Shown here: positions 21,004 to 29,910 of the stretch, in pieces | How positions within the stretch are numbered: position 1 is the stretch's first letter | Layout: every line of letters begins with the position of its first letter | Source: Ophiobolus disseminans | Taxonomy: Eukaryota; Ascomycota; Dothideomycetes; Pleosporales; Phaeosphaeriaceae | Assembly (NCBI GenBank): GCA_010093685.1 | Contig: MU006235.1 | Location: 449,780-513,779, forward strand | DNA length: 64,000 nucleotides | Direction: 5' to 3' | Program-made: the position numbers and the translations under genes | The notes under the pieces: model-generated | Told to the model about the DNA's origin: nothing | Seen by the model: the letters and a program-made list of their open reading frames with translations, nothing else | Databases searched by the model: none

Positions 21004-22516
21004 ATGAGGAAAACTATCGTACTGTGTTTCATACATGGCTTCAAGGTGAGTGCACGACCTAGTCGCATCGGAACGGCATTACGTCATGTTCGCGATCGCA
21101 ACTTGGCTTCAGCTCGAGGTCTCCATAGATTGCGCGCATTGAAGCACGACTCGAGTAGACAATGAGGCTAATACGACATATAGGGCGGAGATGATACTTT
21201 TGGTATGTCGGCAGCATATACGAGAGGTGTGAGGCTTATGGATTACAGGCAACTTCCCGTCGCACCTCAAGGCTATCTTGCAGCATGCCCTACCCAAAGT
21301 CTCCATAATTACCATTACATACCCGAAATACGAGACTCGAGGCGACCTGAATGAGTGCGTCGCGCGCTTCAAGGAATGGCTCACAGACAAAGTCATCGAC
21401 CTCGAGGTCGCCAACTCGACCCCTTCACCGACGGTCGATCCGTCTGTACACACCATTCTAGTGGGCCACAGCATGGGTGGCCTCGTAGCTGCTGAAACCC
21501 TGCTTTCTATTACCGGCGATCAGCCCTTGCACTCCCTCAAGAACTCGCAAATCGGCTCAACGATGCTAGAGGAGCATTCGACGCTCATGTTCCCGTACAT
21601 CCAGGGCATACTGGCATTTGACACGCCGTATCTCGGCATAGCGCCAGGCGTGGTAGCACATGGCGCTGAGAAACACTGGCAGACAGCAAACTCGGCATAC
21701 TCAGCGTACTCGAATCTTGCGAGCGCGTTCGGTTGGGGAGGCAAGGACACTGCACCTGGAGCAGTAGACACAAGTAGGATGCTTCCAGCACCATCGGCCG
21801 TTAATGATATAAACAAGGACGCGGCCTCGGCGCCCATGTGGCAGCGATATGGGCGCGTCGCAATGTTCGCAGGAGCTGCCGGCGCAATCGCAGCGGGCGG
21901 TGCAGCAGCCTACATGAAGCGAGATCAGATTTCTGAGGGCCTGGGTTGGGCTACGTCCCACTTGGAGTTTATCGGCGCTCTCGCCCGCCCCGAGGAAATG
22001 CAGAAGCGTCTTGCAAAGGTTACGAAATTGACGACCTCAGAATTCGGCTTCACAAACATGTACACGACACTCGGCCGTGCTGTCAACGCGCAACAGCAGA
22101 CCCAAAAAGAGTCGTGGACTGGCAAAGTCGCTGGCAAAGACCGCACATTCTGTAACCTTCCAAAAGGCGAGCTTCGAAACTTCTTCATTCCCGCCGTCAA
22201 CGACAAAGGTACAGCGGAAACATGGGCGCACATGAACATGTTCGAGCCTAAGAATAATCCGGGTTACTACACGCTCAGCGAGACGGCGAAAGAGAAGATC
22301 ATTGAGTGGGCCGAGAACGACTGGTATGAAAGCAGCGAGGGCCCGCTGGTAGGAGAGGTCGGCGAAGAAGCGGAAATTGTGGAGAGACAGGAGGTAGACG
22401 AGGCCATGCAGAAGGAGGCTGATGCGAGGGAGACAGAGGATGAGTTTGTGGATTTGAAGAGAGGGGCTGGAACGCCGTTGGAGGAGAAGGATAGGGGGAA
22501 GAGGAGAGAGCTCTAG
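21004..22516 (+). CDS. alpha/beta serine hydrolase, DUF676-type lipase-like
   Basis: Three exons, 21004-21045, 21184-21202, 21249-22516, give 442 aa. The start MRKTIVLCFIHGFKGGDDTFGNFP contains the HGF oxyanion-loop motif at the first strand. The nucleophile elbow is ILVGHSMGGLVAAE (about residue 95-108). DTPYLGIAP follows. An Ala/Gly-rich hydrophobic segment (RVAMFAGAAGAIAAGGAAAY) may be a membrane anchor or hairpin. A His near HMNMFEPKNNPGYY is the probable catalytic base. The family includes lipid and protein hydrolases of unknown substrate. The tail is highly charged. Confidence 0.85.
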
Positions 22517-23080
22517 TGCTGTGAGTAGTGGTATACCCTTCTCATTTTCCATGAGTATATGATTTGGCTCCAGTCTGACATAGAATTATGAATACACATG
22601 ATCAAATTTCACGATTCTCGAATACATACATCACAATGGTCGGTCTTGTGTCCAAGTCGACGATCGTAATTGATATCCTATTCTTTAGTTGTGACCACTA
22701 GTCTTTTCCCTCGAGAAACCAAGCAAGAATCACCATACAACTATTCAAATCGACACGAACACAACGAGAAAAATGCCAGCTCACCTCAACTCATCTCCGT
22801 CAACTTCACTTACGCTCGATAGATTTGGCCGTCACATCCATCCATTGAATCTTCGATACTTCACACCAACCCGATGTATTCCATATCCCCTTCACAACCA
22901 CCCCTTCTTCACTACCCAAGCGCAATAAAACCCACGAGTCCTCATCTGCTGTTCCTCTCCGCACAAACACTCAAACACTCCTCAACGAAACACACCCATC
23001 GTAACCAAAGCAATCTACAACACTGCAAGAGGTCAACACAGCACATCAACACCCATCAGCGCCCAATCAAACACAACATC
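22517..23080. other. promoter and leader of the Gly/Tyr-rich protein
   Basis: 564 bp; the last 200 bp are CA/CT-rich leader. An in-frame ATG at 22874 would prefix about 69 residues of low-complexity sequence; I prefer the later ATG. Confidence 0.4.
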
Positions 23081-23416
23081 ATGAACAACTCCTGGGGCTA
23101 CGCCGGCTTCGGTGGCTACTCAGATCACTACAACGCCGGCGGTTTTGGCGGGTATGATGGCTACGAAGAGCTTGATAATGGGGGGTATGATGGGTTTAAT
23201 GATTATTATGGGTATGGAGGGTTCGGCAATTATGATATGTATGCTGGACAGTATGGGGGAGGTGGATATGACGAAGGTGGGTACGGTGGGAGTGGTGGTT
23301 ATGGGAACCGCCTAACAAAAGACAATATACGGAGTGTAAATAAAATGGGGTATGCGGAGTGGGATCGTGTTAATGAGAGGTGGGATGGGGGGATGGAGGA
23401 GTGGAGGTTTTATTAG
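23081..23416 (+). CDS. small Gly/Tyr-rich low-complexity protein
   Basis: 111 aa from MNNSWGYAGFGGY. Residues 1-80 are a run of Gly-Tyr/Gly-Phe units broken by Asp and Asn (GGYDGFNDYYGYGGFGNYD), then an ordered-looking end NRLTKDNIRSVNKMGYAEWDRVNERW...EEWRFY. No signal peptide, so it should be intracellular. The composition resembles prion-like or condensate-forming segments. It is the first of three small same-strand genes (23081-25623) that all end in aromatic residues. Function unknown. Confidence 0.6.
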   Translation: MNNSWGYAGFGGYSDHYNAGGFGGYDGYEELDNGGYDGFNDYYGYGGFGNYDMYAGQYGGGGYDEGGYGGSGGYGNRLTKDNIRSVNKMGYAEWDRVNERWDGGMEEWRFY

Positions 23417-23630
23417 GAGGGAGAGGGGAGGAGGGTATGATGTGTTTTGTATAGGATTTTGAGGAGGTGGTGATGCGTGAGTTGAGATTTGAAATAGAGT
23501 AGTATGCTGACAATCCTCACCTACGTGAAGGACATCGTATTCCGTGGGGAAACAACGCGGAGGATAGCTAGACTGTGTTACTCAACGGTGGATGAAGCGT
23601 GTTGTCGTGTAGCGTCGTAGTCTTCGAAGA

Positions 23631-23772
23631 AAGTGCTGTCGTCTCCAACACATCAACATGACTCATTCACACCCACCTTTTCTTCTCCTCAAGCATGCTG
23701 TCTTCATTTCATGGCAATTCCTAAGGCAAGTGCTGTCTCCACCACATCAACATCTTCATTCACGCCTTTCAT
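23631..23772 (+). repeat. duplicated promoter segment (two ~45-bp copies)
   Basis: Copy 1 (about 23631-23676) and copy 2 (23728-23772) both begin AAGTGCTGTC and continue with a CTCCAACACATCAACA-like stretch, then TCATTCAC. They lie upstream of the TATA element of the next gene and look like a tandem duplication of a promoter element. Confidence 0.65.
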
Positions 23773-23778
23773 CACCCA

Positions 23779-23786
23779 TATAAAAA
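23779..23786 (+). promoter_or_regulatory. TATA element of the second Gly/Tyr-rich gene
   Basis: TATAAAAA lies about 115 bp upstream of the ATG at 23895, followed by a CT-rich leader (CCTTTTCCTCCCCCTACTCC), the usual strong fungal core-promoter arrangement. Confidence 0.6.
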
Positions 23787-23894
23787 CCTTTTCCTCCCCC
23801 TACTCCTCCACCTCAAAATTCCACCACTTCCCAATTCTCAAAGCACCACTTACTTCACTTACACATTAAATCCACACCACCAAACACTTACAAA

Positions 23895-24531
23895 ATGCCC
23901 CGCAACCGCCTCGAAATGCTCGACGCCATCCGCGAAGCCGGCCACTCCCTCGACAACTACGCCGACGACGACTACGTCTACGCCATCCAGCGGCACGTGC
24001 ATCCAGACGGCCGCGTCGAATACTCCGAGGGCCCTGTAAGTCCTCCGAGGCGCAGAAGCCCCGAGCCTAATCGCGAGAATCCGTACGGGCATGGGCACCG
24101 GGATGGGTGGCATCGGGGCTTTGGAGAGGGGGGGAGGAGAGGGTATGTACCTCCAAGACTCACCCCCGCATCTTCTTCTTTCTTTTTTCGCATCAATTAG
24201 GGAACTTGAACTCATCTGACGACTTAGCTACCCCCGCGGCTTCCACAACGGCAGACTCGCCGGGTACGCCGACCACAGCCAACTCGCGTACGAAGCGGGC
24301 CATCGGCAGGGCTGGGGCGCCGGGGACTGGAGAGGTATGAGCGATGCGTTTGATGATTATACGGGGAATTTTGATCCGCGTACTGGGCACCCCGATCGGG
24401 TGTATCGGTATCATGTGAGGGACCGGCCGTTTCCGTGGGAGCAAGGCATGGGTGGGGGGTATGATACTTGGGACGAGGAGGATGAGGATGAGCACGATGG
24501 TTATGGTGGTGGTGGTGGATGGTATTACTGA
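23895..24531 (+). CDS. GHxxGW-family protein A
   Basis: Two exons, 23895-24142 and 24228-24531, give 183 aa (start MPRNRLEMLDAIREAGHS). A short acidic/helical N-terminus (about 1-45) is followed by GHGHRDGWHRGFGEG, then after the intron AGHRQGWGAGDWRGMSDAF, then a Gly/Asp/Tyr-rich tail ending GYGGGGGWYY. Protein B (25135-25623) has the same order: GHRDGF..., AGHMQGWDDAWSRGM, acidic Gly/Tyr tail ending GYGYY. The two are clearly paralogues. No signal peptide or known domain. Repeated His in a Gly/Arg frame could bind metal or nucleic acid, but that is a guess. Confidence 0.68.
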
Positions 24532-25134
24532 AGAGGGTGGATGTGAGTGCAGGAGCAATGTGTATGTAGTTGTGTAGTTAGTGTCAAACTACAAAAAGGC
24601 CGACCTTCTTGCAGTTGTAGCATGAATGTTGATATAGCTGATAGTCTGACAGTTAGTTAGTATGTATTTTGTATGAGTACGAGTTCGAAGTGCGACGATT
24701 GTTAAGTAATTCGTGTTTCGCTGTCTCGAGCTTGTGTCGGTAGTCAGGGTCCACTGTGTGCGGTTTTGTATTGAAAGGTCCGTCAGTACTTGGAATCGTT
24801 TGACGAGCAGCTTGATCTTTGCTGGATACTTCGAAGTTGACTCAGGAGGTGAATGGCTTAAGTGGCGGACACGTCGGAAGACAACGTCAAAGTTGATGGC
24901 GATTGCTCGAGTACAGCATTCGAGATGTGGTGGCTGATCGTCCTGACAACTTTCATTCTGTGAATGTGCTTTATATAACAACGGTCTTGCCACTAGCAAA
25001 GGACATGAGTTGTACAACGGTCGATCTATAAAACTCTGTTAGTCGCCTTCTAAGTCAATTGTACATACTTCCCCAAGGTTCACATTAAGTATCATAATCT
25101 AACTCCCATAATTGTTCTGTGACCAACGGCAAAC
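24532..25134. other. promoter of GHxxGW-family protein B
   Basis: 603 bp. TTATATAA occurs at about 24971-24978. No ORF supported. Confidence 0.45.
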
Positions 25135-25623
25135 ATGTCTCCAGACTTCCGCGAAATCGTCAACGGCCCCATGCGCGGTCGACGAGATCGCGACGGCTAC
25201 ATTACGCACCGCTGGGACTCACCCAGCGGTGGTGGAACTGCCCAGTACGCCTGTTCCTATATGCCAAACTCGCTACTAACCTCAACTTCCTGTAATAGAT
25301 ACTGGCTCAAAGGCGACACCCCGCCGATTGGCCCCATACCACCCAATATTCACCGCGAGTACCGCAGAGGTCATCGGGATGGCTTTGCCCCAGGCCAATT
25401 TAGGGGCGTCCGACATGGTCTCCATCGCGGGGCTCGTGCAGGACATATGCAAGGGTGGGACGATGCTTGGAGCCGTGGAATGCCGCAGTTCGAGCATCGT
25501 AGAGGCTATGGGAATGCGTTTCCACATGCTGAGCGGTATGGATATTCGGATACGTATCATCTTTTTGATTATTGGGATGATGGCGATTATGATGGTGAGC
25601 TTGACGGTTATGGTTACTACTAG
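25135..25623 (+). CDS. GHxxGW-family protein B
   Basis: Two exons, 25135-25244 and 25299-25623, give 144 aa. The 54-bp intron keeps the frame open if unspliced, but has GTACGC/TAG ends and a perfect CTAAC branch site, so splicing is likely. The start is MSPDFREIVNGPMRGRRDRDGY. Motifs: YRRGHRDGFAPGQFRG, HRGARAGHMQGWDDAWSRGM, then an Asp/Tyr/Gly tail ending GELDGYGYY. Paralogue of the protein at 23895-24531, with which it shares motif order and a phase-2 intron at a different site. Cellular role unknown. Confidence 0.68.
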   Translation: MSPDFREIVNGPMRGRRDRDGYITHRWDSPSGGGTAQYACSYMPNSLLTSTSCNRYWLKGDTPPIGPIPPNIHREYRRGHRDGFAPGQFRGVRHGLHRGARAGHMQGWDDAWSRGMPQFEHRRGYGNAFPHAERYGYSDTYHLFDYWDDGDYDGELDGYGYY

Positions 25624-26065
25624 TAGTTGTGGAGAGTGAATGATGAGAAACTGACATTGTCTGCTCGTATGCGAGTTCCAAACCTTCAGAGTGCTAGATG
25701 TGGGGCTAAATTTGGATGAATAGATGTTGAGATGGAGTGAGACATGTGTGTGGTGATGGAAGAGGGAAAGAGAAAGTGGAGTTGTGGATTTGACTCGTCT
25801 CAGCTAGCGGCAATCTTTTGGCAGTCACTGACACATTCTCTCCCCTTCTCTTTCATTATGGCTTGTAATCTTCACGCAACCACCTCGACGCATATTTTTG
25901 TGTGTTAGTCATGCGCTCCGCCAGATGACACGCGCAGCTTGGGCGTGATGCGGTGTTTGTTTGCGATGAACTCTGCCATGCACTTATCTGGCCAACGTAC
26001 CTCCACGCTGGCCGGCATCTCTGGTATTTCTCTGCACTTGTGTTCCTAGTCCTCGCTACCATCAT
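25624..26065. other. intergenic, nothing recognised
   Basis: 442 bp between protein B and the F-box-like gene. No feature seen. Confidence 0.45.
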
Positions 26066-27190
26066 ATGGCTTCCGGACCGTCCTCGCATTCTCAAGCGAC
26101 TCAAACAGTTCAGCCAACTCCTCAGCCACAGCAAGTCCAAGATTCTCAGGATTACGCTGCTTGTCGTCTTGACAGTTCCAACTACCAACTTGCACGTCCC
26201 TGGTACAATCACGAGTACCTCAAAAGACCAGCCAGACTAGGTGGAGGAAAGAAAGAACGATATTCGCGAGAGATCACGGCCCAGAATATGCGCAATTCTG
26301 GACTTCTCACATTGCCTGCTGAGCTTCTGTTGGCCGTGTCTGATAGCTTGCTTGGAGCGAACCTCATGAGTTTTCGAGCAACGTGCCGAAAGACTAGTCA
26401 TCACCTCAAAGAGAGGGTGCGGAATAGTCCCACGCCGTTTTTGCGAACCGATCGAGCTCAGTTCGTGTCGCGGCTGTACTCCGACCGATACGTAACAATG
26501 GCCAACTTTGAGCTGTCTCAATCCGACAGCGCAAAGCGGAAGCTGAACATTCTTTGCAGGTTCTGCCTCGTCTCTCACCCGATACAGGCTTTCGGCTCGG
26601 ATGAATTCAGCAAATCCCCGCATCAGCGCGTGTGCAACGGTGTCGCTAGACGTCTTGTTACATGCGAGCATCAAATATTGACGCTCATGCAGCTCCGCCG
26701 TGCTCTACAAGAATATCTCCGAGTTGAACTCTGCTCTGATTCCAGTCACCATATGCTCCTGCCAAATACAAGCAAAGAGGTAACTCCAGTGCTTGAACGC
26801 GATAGTGTCGGAGACGATGTACAATTTTATCGGGGGGTTGTCTTACTCACCATAGGCTATATCCTGTTGATGCAGTTGGGGAACAGGGAGGCTAAATTCA
26901 CTAATGAACAGTTGCTAGAGAAGGAGCTCGCAAGGAAGGATGCGTACATATGTCCGCACTTGTGCACATCAAGCGACAACATATGGCAGCATATGATGAC
27001 TGATAAAGAACGGAAGCGCAAGCGGGAAATGACCAAAGGGTCTAAAAGCTCAAAGTTTGCAACGTGTGGAGCGCTACATTGCGAAACAATGTACGGCTAC
27101 ACATACAGAGATAACGAAATAATGGGTAGCTTGAACCTGAAAGTGGTCTTTCAAATCAGGCGAAATTTGGGAATCCTAGGAGACATTTAG
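26066..27190 (+). CDS. F-box-like protein
   Basis: Single exon, 374 aa. An N-terminal Gln/Pro-rich 75 residues may be partly untranslated: MRNSGLLTLPAELLL is an internal start. The F-box-like segment is GLLTLPAELLLAVSDSLL...FRATCRKTSHHL. Further on, ILCRFCLVSHP and CPHLC may be Cys-based zinc sites. This is the common fungal layout of an F-box plus an unclassified C-terminus, so a substrate receptor of an SCF ubiquitin ligase is possible. Another F-box-like gene with a similar CxxCRKPH-type segment lies at 40532-41503. Confidence 0.62.
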   Translation: MASGPSSHSQATQTVQPTPQPQQVQDSQDYAACRLDSSNYQLARPWYNHEYLKRPARLGGGKKERYSREITAQNMRNSGLLTLPAELLLAVSDSLLGANLMSFRATCRKTSHHLKERVRNSPTPFLRTDRAQFVSRLYSDRYVTMANFELSQSDSAKRKLNILCRFCLVSHPIQAFGSDEFSKSPHQRVCNGVARRLVTCEHQILTLMQLRRALQEYLRVELCSDSSHHMLLPNTSKEVTPVLERDSVGDDVQFYRGVVLLTIGYILLMQLGNREAKFTNEQLLEKELARKDAYICPHLCTSSDNIWQHMMTDKERKRKREMTKGSKSSKFATCGALHCETMYGYTYRDNEIMGSLNLKVVFQIRRNLGILGDI

Positions 27191-27366
27191 GAGCCACGAT
27201 GTGTAGCACAGGTCGAAGGAGTTTGAAGGAGTACGAAGAGGCGGGGGTAAGCGACATGAGAGATTTCAAAATCACAAGGGTAGTGCATTGTAGTTTGCAA
27301 GCATCATGGAAACAAAGTTTTGTAGTAGCCCAATGACCGAGATAGCCTAATGACGTTTTTGACAAC

Positions 27367-29151
27367 TCATGTCCTCCATGACATTGTTCGTGACGGTGTC
27401 ACGAGCCCATCAATATGCACCAGCAGCGCAATGCGATCACCACACAAGCCAGCCTTAATATCGATATTAATGCCAATGCCCCTGATCATCATCAGATCGT
27501 GATGAGACTCTCTACCCCTCCGCGGATTTCTGACTTCGTCTGTGATCTTGCACGTTGCAGCGTCCTGCCACCAGTGTGGTATGTTTTGGTCGAGATCCAG
27601 TGCTCGCGTATCAAGGCCTTTGCACCAATAGTGGCATGTTTTGCGATTGAAGCCGACCGCAACGGGAAAGCTTATGCTGTGAGCCTTGTCGACCGACTCC
27701 ACTCGCAGCAAGAACATGGCAGTGACTTCAGATGTGTGCGAGGATATCCGGAACTCATGTTTGTCCCAGTTCCAACGATCATGGGGAGACGCGCTGATGA
27801 TGCGTACTTGTGACACACTGTCCTTGGTGCTCCGTCGCCTGACATGGAAGTGGCTGAACTCGGTAGTCGTGAAATCTGCTGGTATCTGAAGGTTTTGCCG
27901 TACATAAACGTTACGTAGTTGTCCCGTTGGCCAGTCGTCTATGGCAACTAGAGATCCTGCATTGACGCGGGCGTATTGCATGCTGTCATCTAGACACTTG
28001 AGATGGATTGCGAGGCGCTGGTTCATCGCGTTGCATGAGCGGATCATAGCCAAAACTTGTTTTTTGTTGTTCGGATCGGGCAAGAACTCCAGCTGTACTC
28101 TCAGCCCAATAGCTGTCGAGCTGATAGGGAAAGTTGAGAGAATGGGTTCGCGCTCTACGGATCCGCAGTATTGAAATTCTAAGGGAGATCGCGCTAGCAG
28201 ACCTCGATACATGGACGTGTCAGTTGTAGTGGCGCTCCAGGCGAACAATGAGTAGTCGTCTGTTGTCTTGAGAATTTCTTCTTGGAGGCGGAGGAAAGCC
28301 TTTTCTCCCTCGCCATACAACAGTGGCATCTGAATGTCGAACAGCCCGAGCAAACAATACCCTAGATCTTCCAAGCGCGTCGTCTCTCGGTTGGCAGCCC
28401 ATGACATCCGCTCGGCTACGGACACTTCTTGTATGGATCGTGGATCTTCGAGAACCGAGATAGGTATTCCAGTGACGTCACATAGTTCCTCTACGAGATC
28501 TGCCTTGTTGCCCATGCAAGTCCAATCCTGGAAATAGAATCTACACGTAACTGATGCCACCAACTCTTGTAAGGTCCATCCACGCTTAGTCCAGCGGCTT
28601 GATTCGAACGCCATTTGCCCGATCTGGGATAAGGTCTTAGGAGTGTTGGCCGGAGGAGTTTCAATGTCACTCAGGTAGACGATGCAAACTTCCGCCGACC
28701 AATACCAACGATACATTGAATTGATCGCTTCCTGAAGCTCTGCACTCGAAGACTTGTCGATGCAACAAGTGTCGATCCAGATCCACTCAAGGCTCAACCT
28801 CTTTGCTATCTTAGCAGCATTGGTAATCTTCGAATATCCCGACCGCTTCAAGAGCTCTTGTTCGGCCACACCACTTGACGTAGTTCCTGAGTTCCAATTG
28901 CCTCGAAGTAGCATCTCCATGCTAGCGAGCATGAGACCAGACTGCTCATCTTGACTAGAGGTTGATGCAAAGGATGATGACACAGATGATTGCCTGAACG
29001 ATGATGAGAAAGTCTTGATCCTGTTGATCCAGACTAGCTCCTGATAGCTGATCTCGTCAGAGCCCCAAGTATGGGAGAGTATGGCGTATTCCGGGATTTC
29101 ATTATCGTTGAATGATCGTAGTTCGAGGGTATTGGCATCGATGAGTCGCAT
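27367..29151 (-). CDS. HET-domain protein
   Basis: Single exon, 594 aa, start MRLIDANTLELRSF. The HET domain covers about residues 20-260 with the usual blocks: YAILSHTWG, EWIWIDTCCIDK, INSMYRWYWSAEVCIVYLSD and SRWTKRGWTLQELVA. The C-terminal part (DDYSLFAWSA..., then a long beta-rich region) is the common C-terminal partner of these proteins. HET proteins mediate vegetative incompatibility or related cell death between genetically different hyphae. No NACHT or WD40 is attached here. The STAND pair lies about 4.4 kb away on the right. Confidence 0.92.
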   Translation of the reverse strand: MRLIDANTLELRSFNDNEIPEYAILSHTWGSDEISYQELVWINRIKTFSSSFRQSSVSSSFASTSSQDEQSGLMLASMEMLLRGNWNSGTTSSGVAEQELLKRSGYSKITNAAKIAKRLSLEWIWIDTCCIDKSSSAELQEAINSMYRWYWSAEVCIVYLSDIETPPANTPKTLSQIGQMAFESSRWTKRGWTLQELVASVTCRFYFQDWTCMGNKADLVEELCDVTGIPISVLEDPRSIQEVSVAERMSWAANRETTRLEDLGYCLLGLFDIQMPLLYGEGEKAFLRLQEEILKTTDDYSLFAWSATTTDTSMYRGLLARSPLEFQYCGSVEREPILSTFPISSTAIGLRVQLEFLPDPNNKKQVLAMIRSCNAMNQRLAIHLKCLDDSMQYARVNAGSLVAIDDWPTGQLRNVYVRQNLQIPADFTTTEFSHFHVRRRSTKDSVSQVRIISASPHDRWNWDKHEFRISSHTSEVTAMFLLRVESVDKAHSISFPVAVGFNRKTCHYWCKGLDTRALDLDQNIPHWWQDAATCKITDEVRNPRRGRESHHDLMMIRGIGINIDIKAGLCGDRIALLVHIDGLVTPSRTMSWRT

Positions 29152-29476
29152 AACACAGTATTAGGAGCGCTGTTGGACAACGCTTTGTGACTGTTGTAGA
29201 GGTGGGGTGGCGAGGAACATGCAGGAGTGGGCCCAGTGTGTGACCAGTGAGAACATGCAGGATGCAGGAAGCTATACCCTTTTCGACGTGCCTTATTTCA
29301 TGCATGGAGGAGCGTGATACGGCCGAGATACCTTCGTAAGCAAACATCAGACAGAACACATTGCGTCCGTCTGAAGTTTGCTGCTATATTCCTGTGCAGG
29401 CATGTACGCTGTAAAGAGTCGGGGCTCGCTGATAGTGTGCACCTAAGAGAGTGCCTTGCAGTCAAGTCGTCTGTCT
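29152..29476. other. intergenic, nothing recognised
   Basis: 325 bp between the HET gene start and the 3' end of the next minus-strand gene. It should hold the HET promoter. Confidence 0.45.
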
Positions 29477-29910
29477 TCATGTTCTTGCCCCTTCTCCGAA
29501 GTATTCGTCTTTTAGCCATGATGGCGAGGTGATGAAAGGGTCACTGTCGTCGTAGCAATCTGCGTCAGGTGCACCATACTGGGTACGAAGTGGTGTGGGA
29601 CGTCGTCTGTGTGCCGGCTGGTAAGGTCGAGTCGATGCCATGGCGTTTGCAGAACCCATAACGATGTCTTTACGGCCGCGTGAACGGGTCTTCGACGAAT
29701 TCAGTCGCGTGTATTTGCGACAGTAAGCTAGGGCTGCTTTGACAGGTGCCATTATGGAGCAAGTTCCACCCTGTGGAGCATACTGAAGTCGTGTTAGTGG
29801 TGGCGATCGTGTCGGGCATGTGCGTTTCAGAATACCTTTGAGATCGGCCGCTCTGTACCAGGCGGTTCAAAGTCGTATCGGACATAAACCTCTGTCTTTC
29901 TTGTGTCCAT
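29477..29910 (-). CDS. small two-exon protein, unrecognised
   Basis: Exons 29910-29836 and 29770-29477 give 122 aa. Start MDTRKTEVYVRYDFEPPG; the junction reads PISK/GGTCSIMAPVKAALAYC. The 65-bp intron has GTATTC/CACAG ends and a CTAAC branch site. The middle is basic (YTRLNSSKTRSRGRKD) and the end acidic/aromatic (DADCYDDSDPF...DEYFGEG). No signal peptide or known domain. The good splice signals and a continuous frame support a real gene. Confidence 0.55.

Noticed and set aside
22874..23080. Upstream in-frame start of the Gly/Tyr-rich protein
   Set aside because: The added ~69 residues are CA-rich leader translated by chance; the ATG at 23081 fits its neighbours better.
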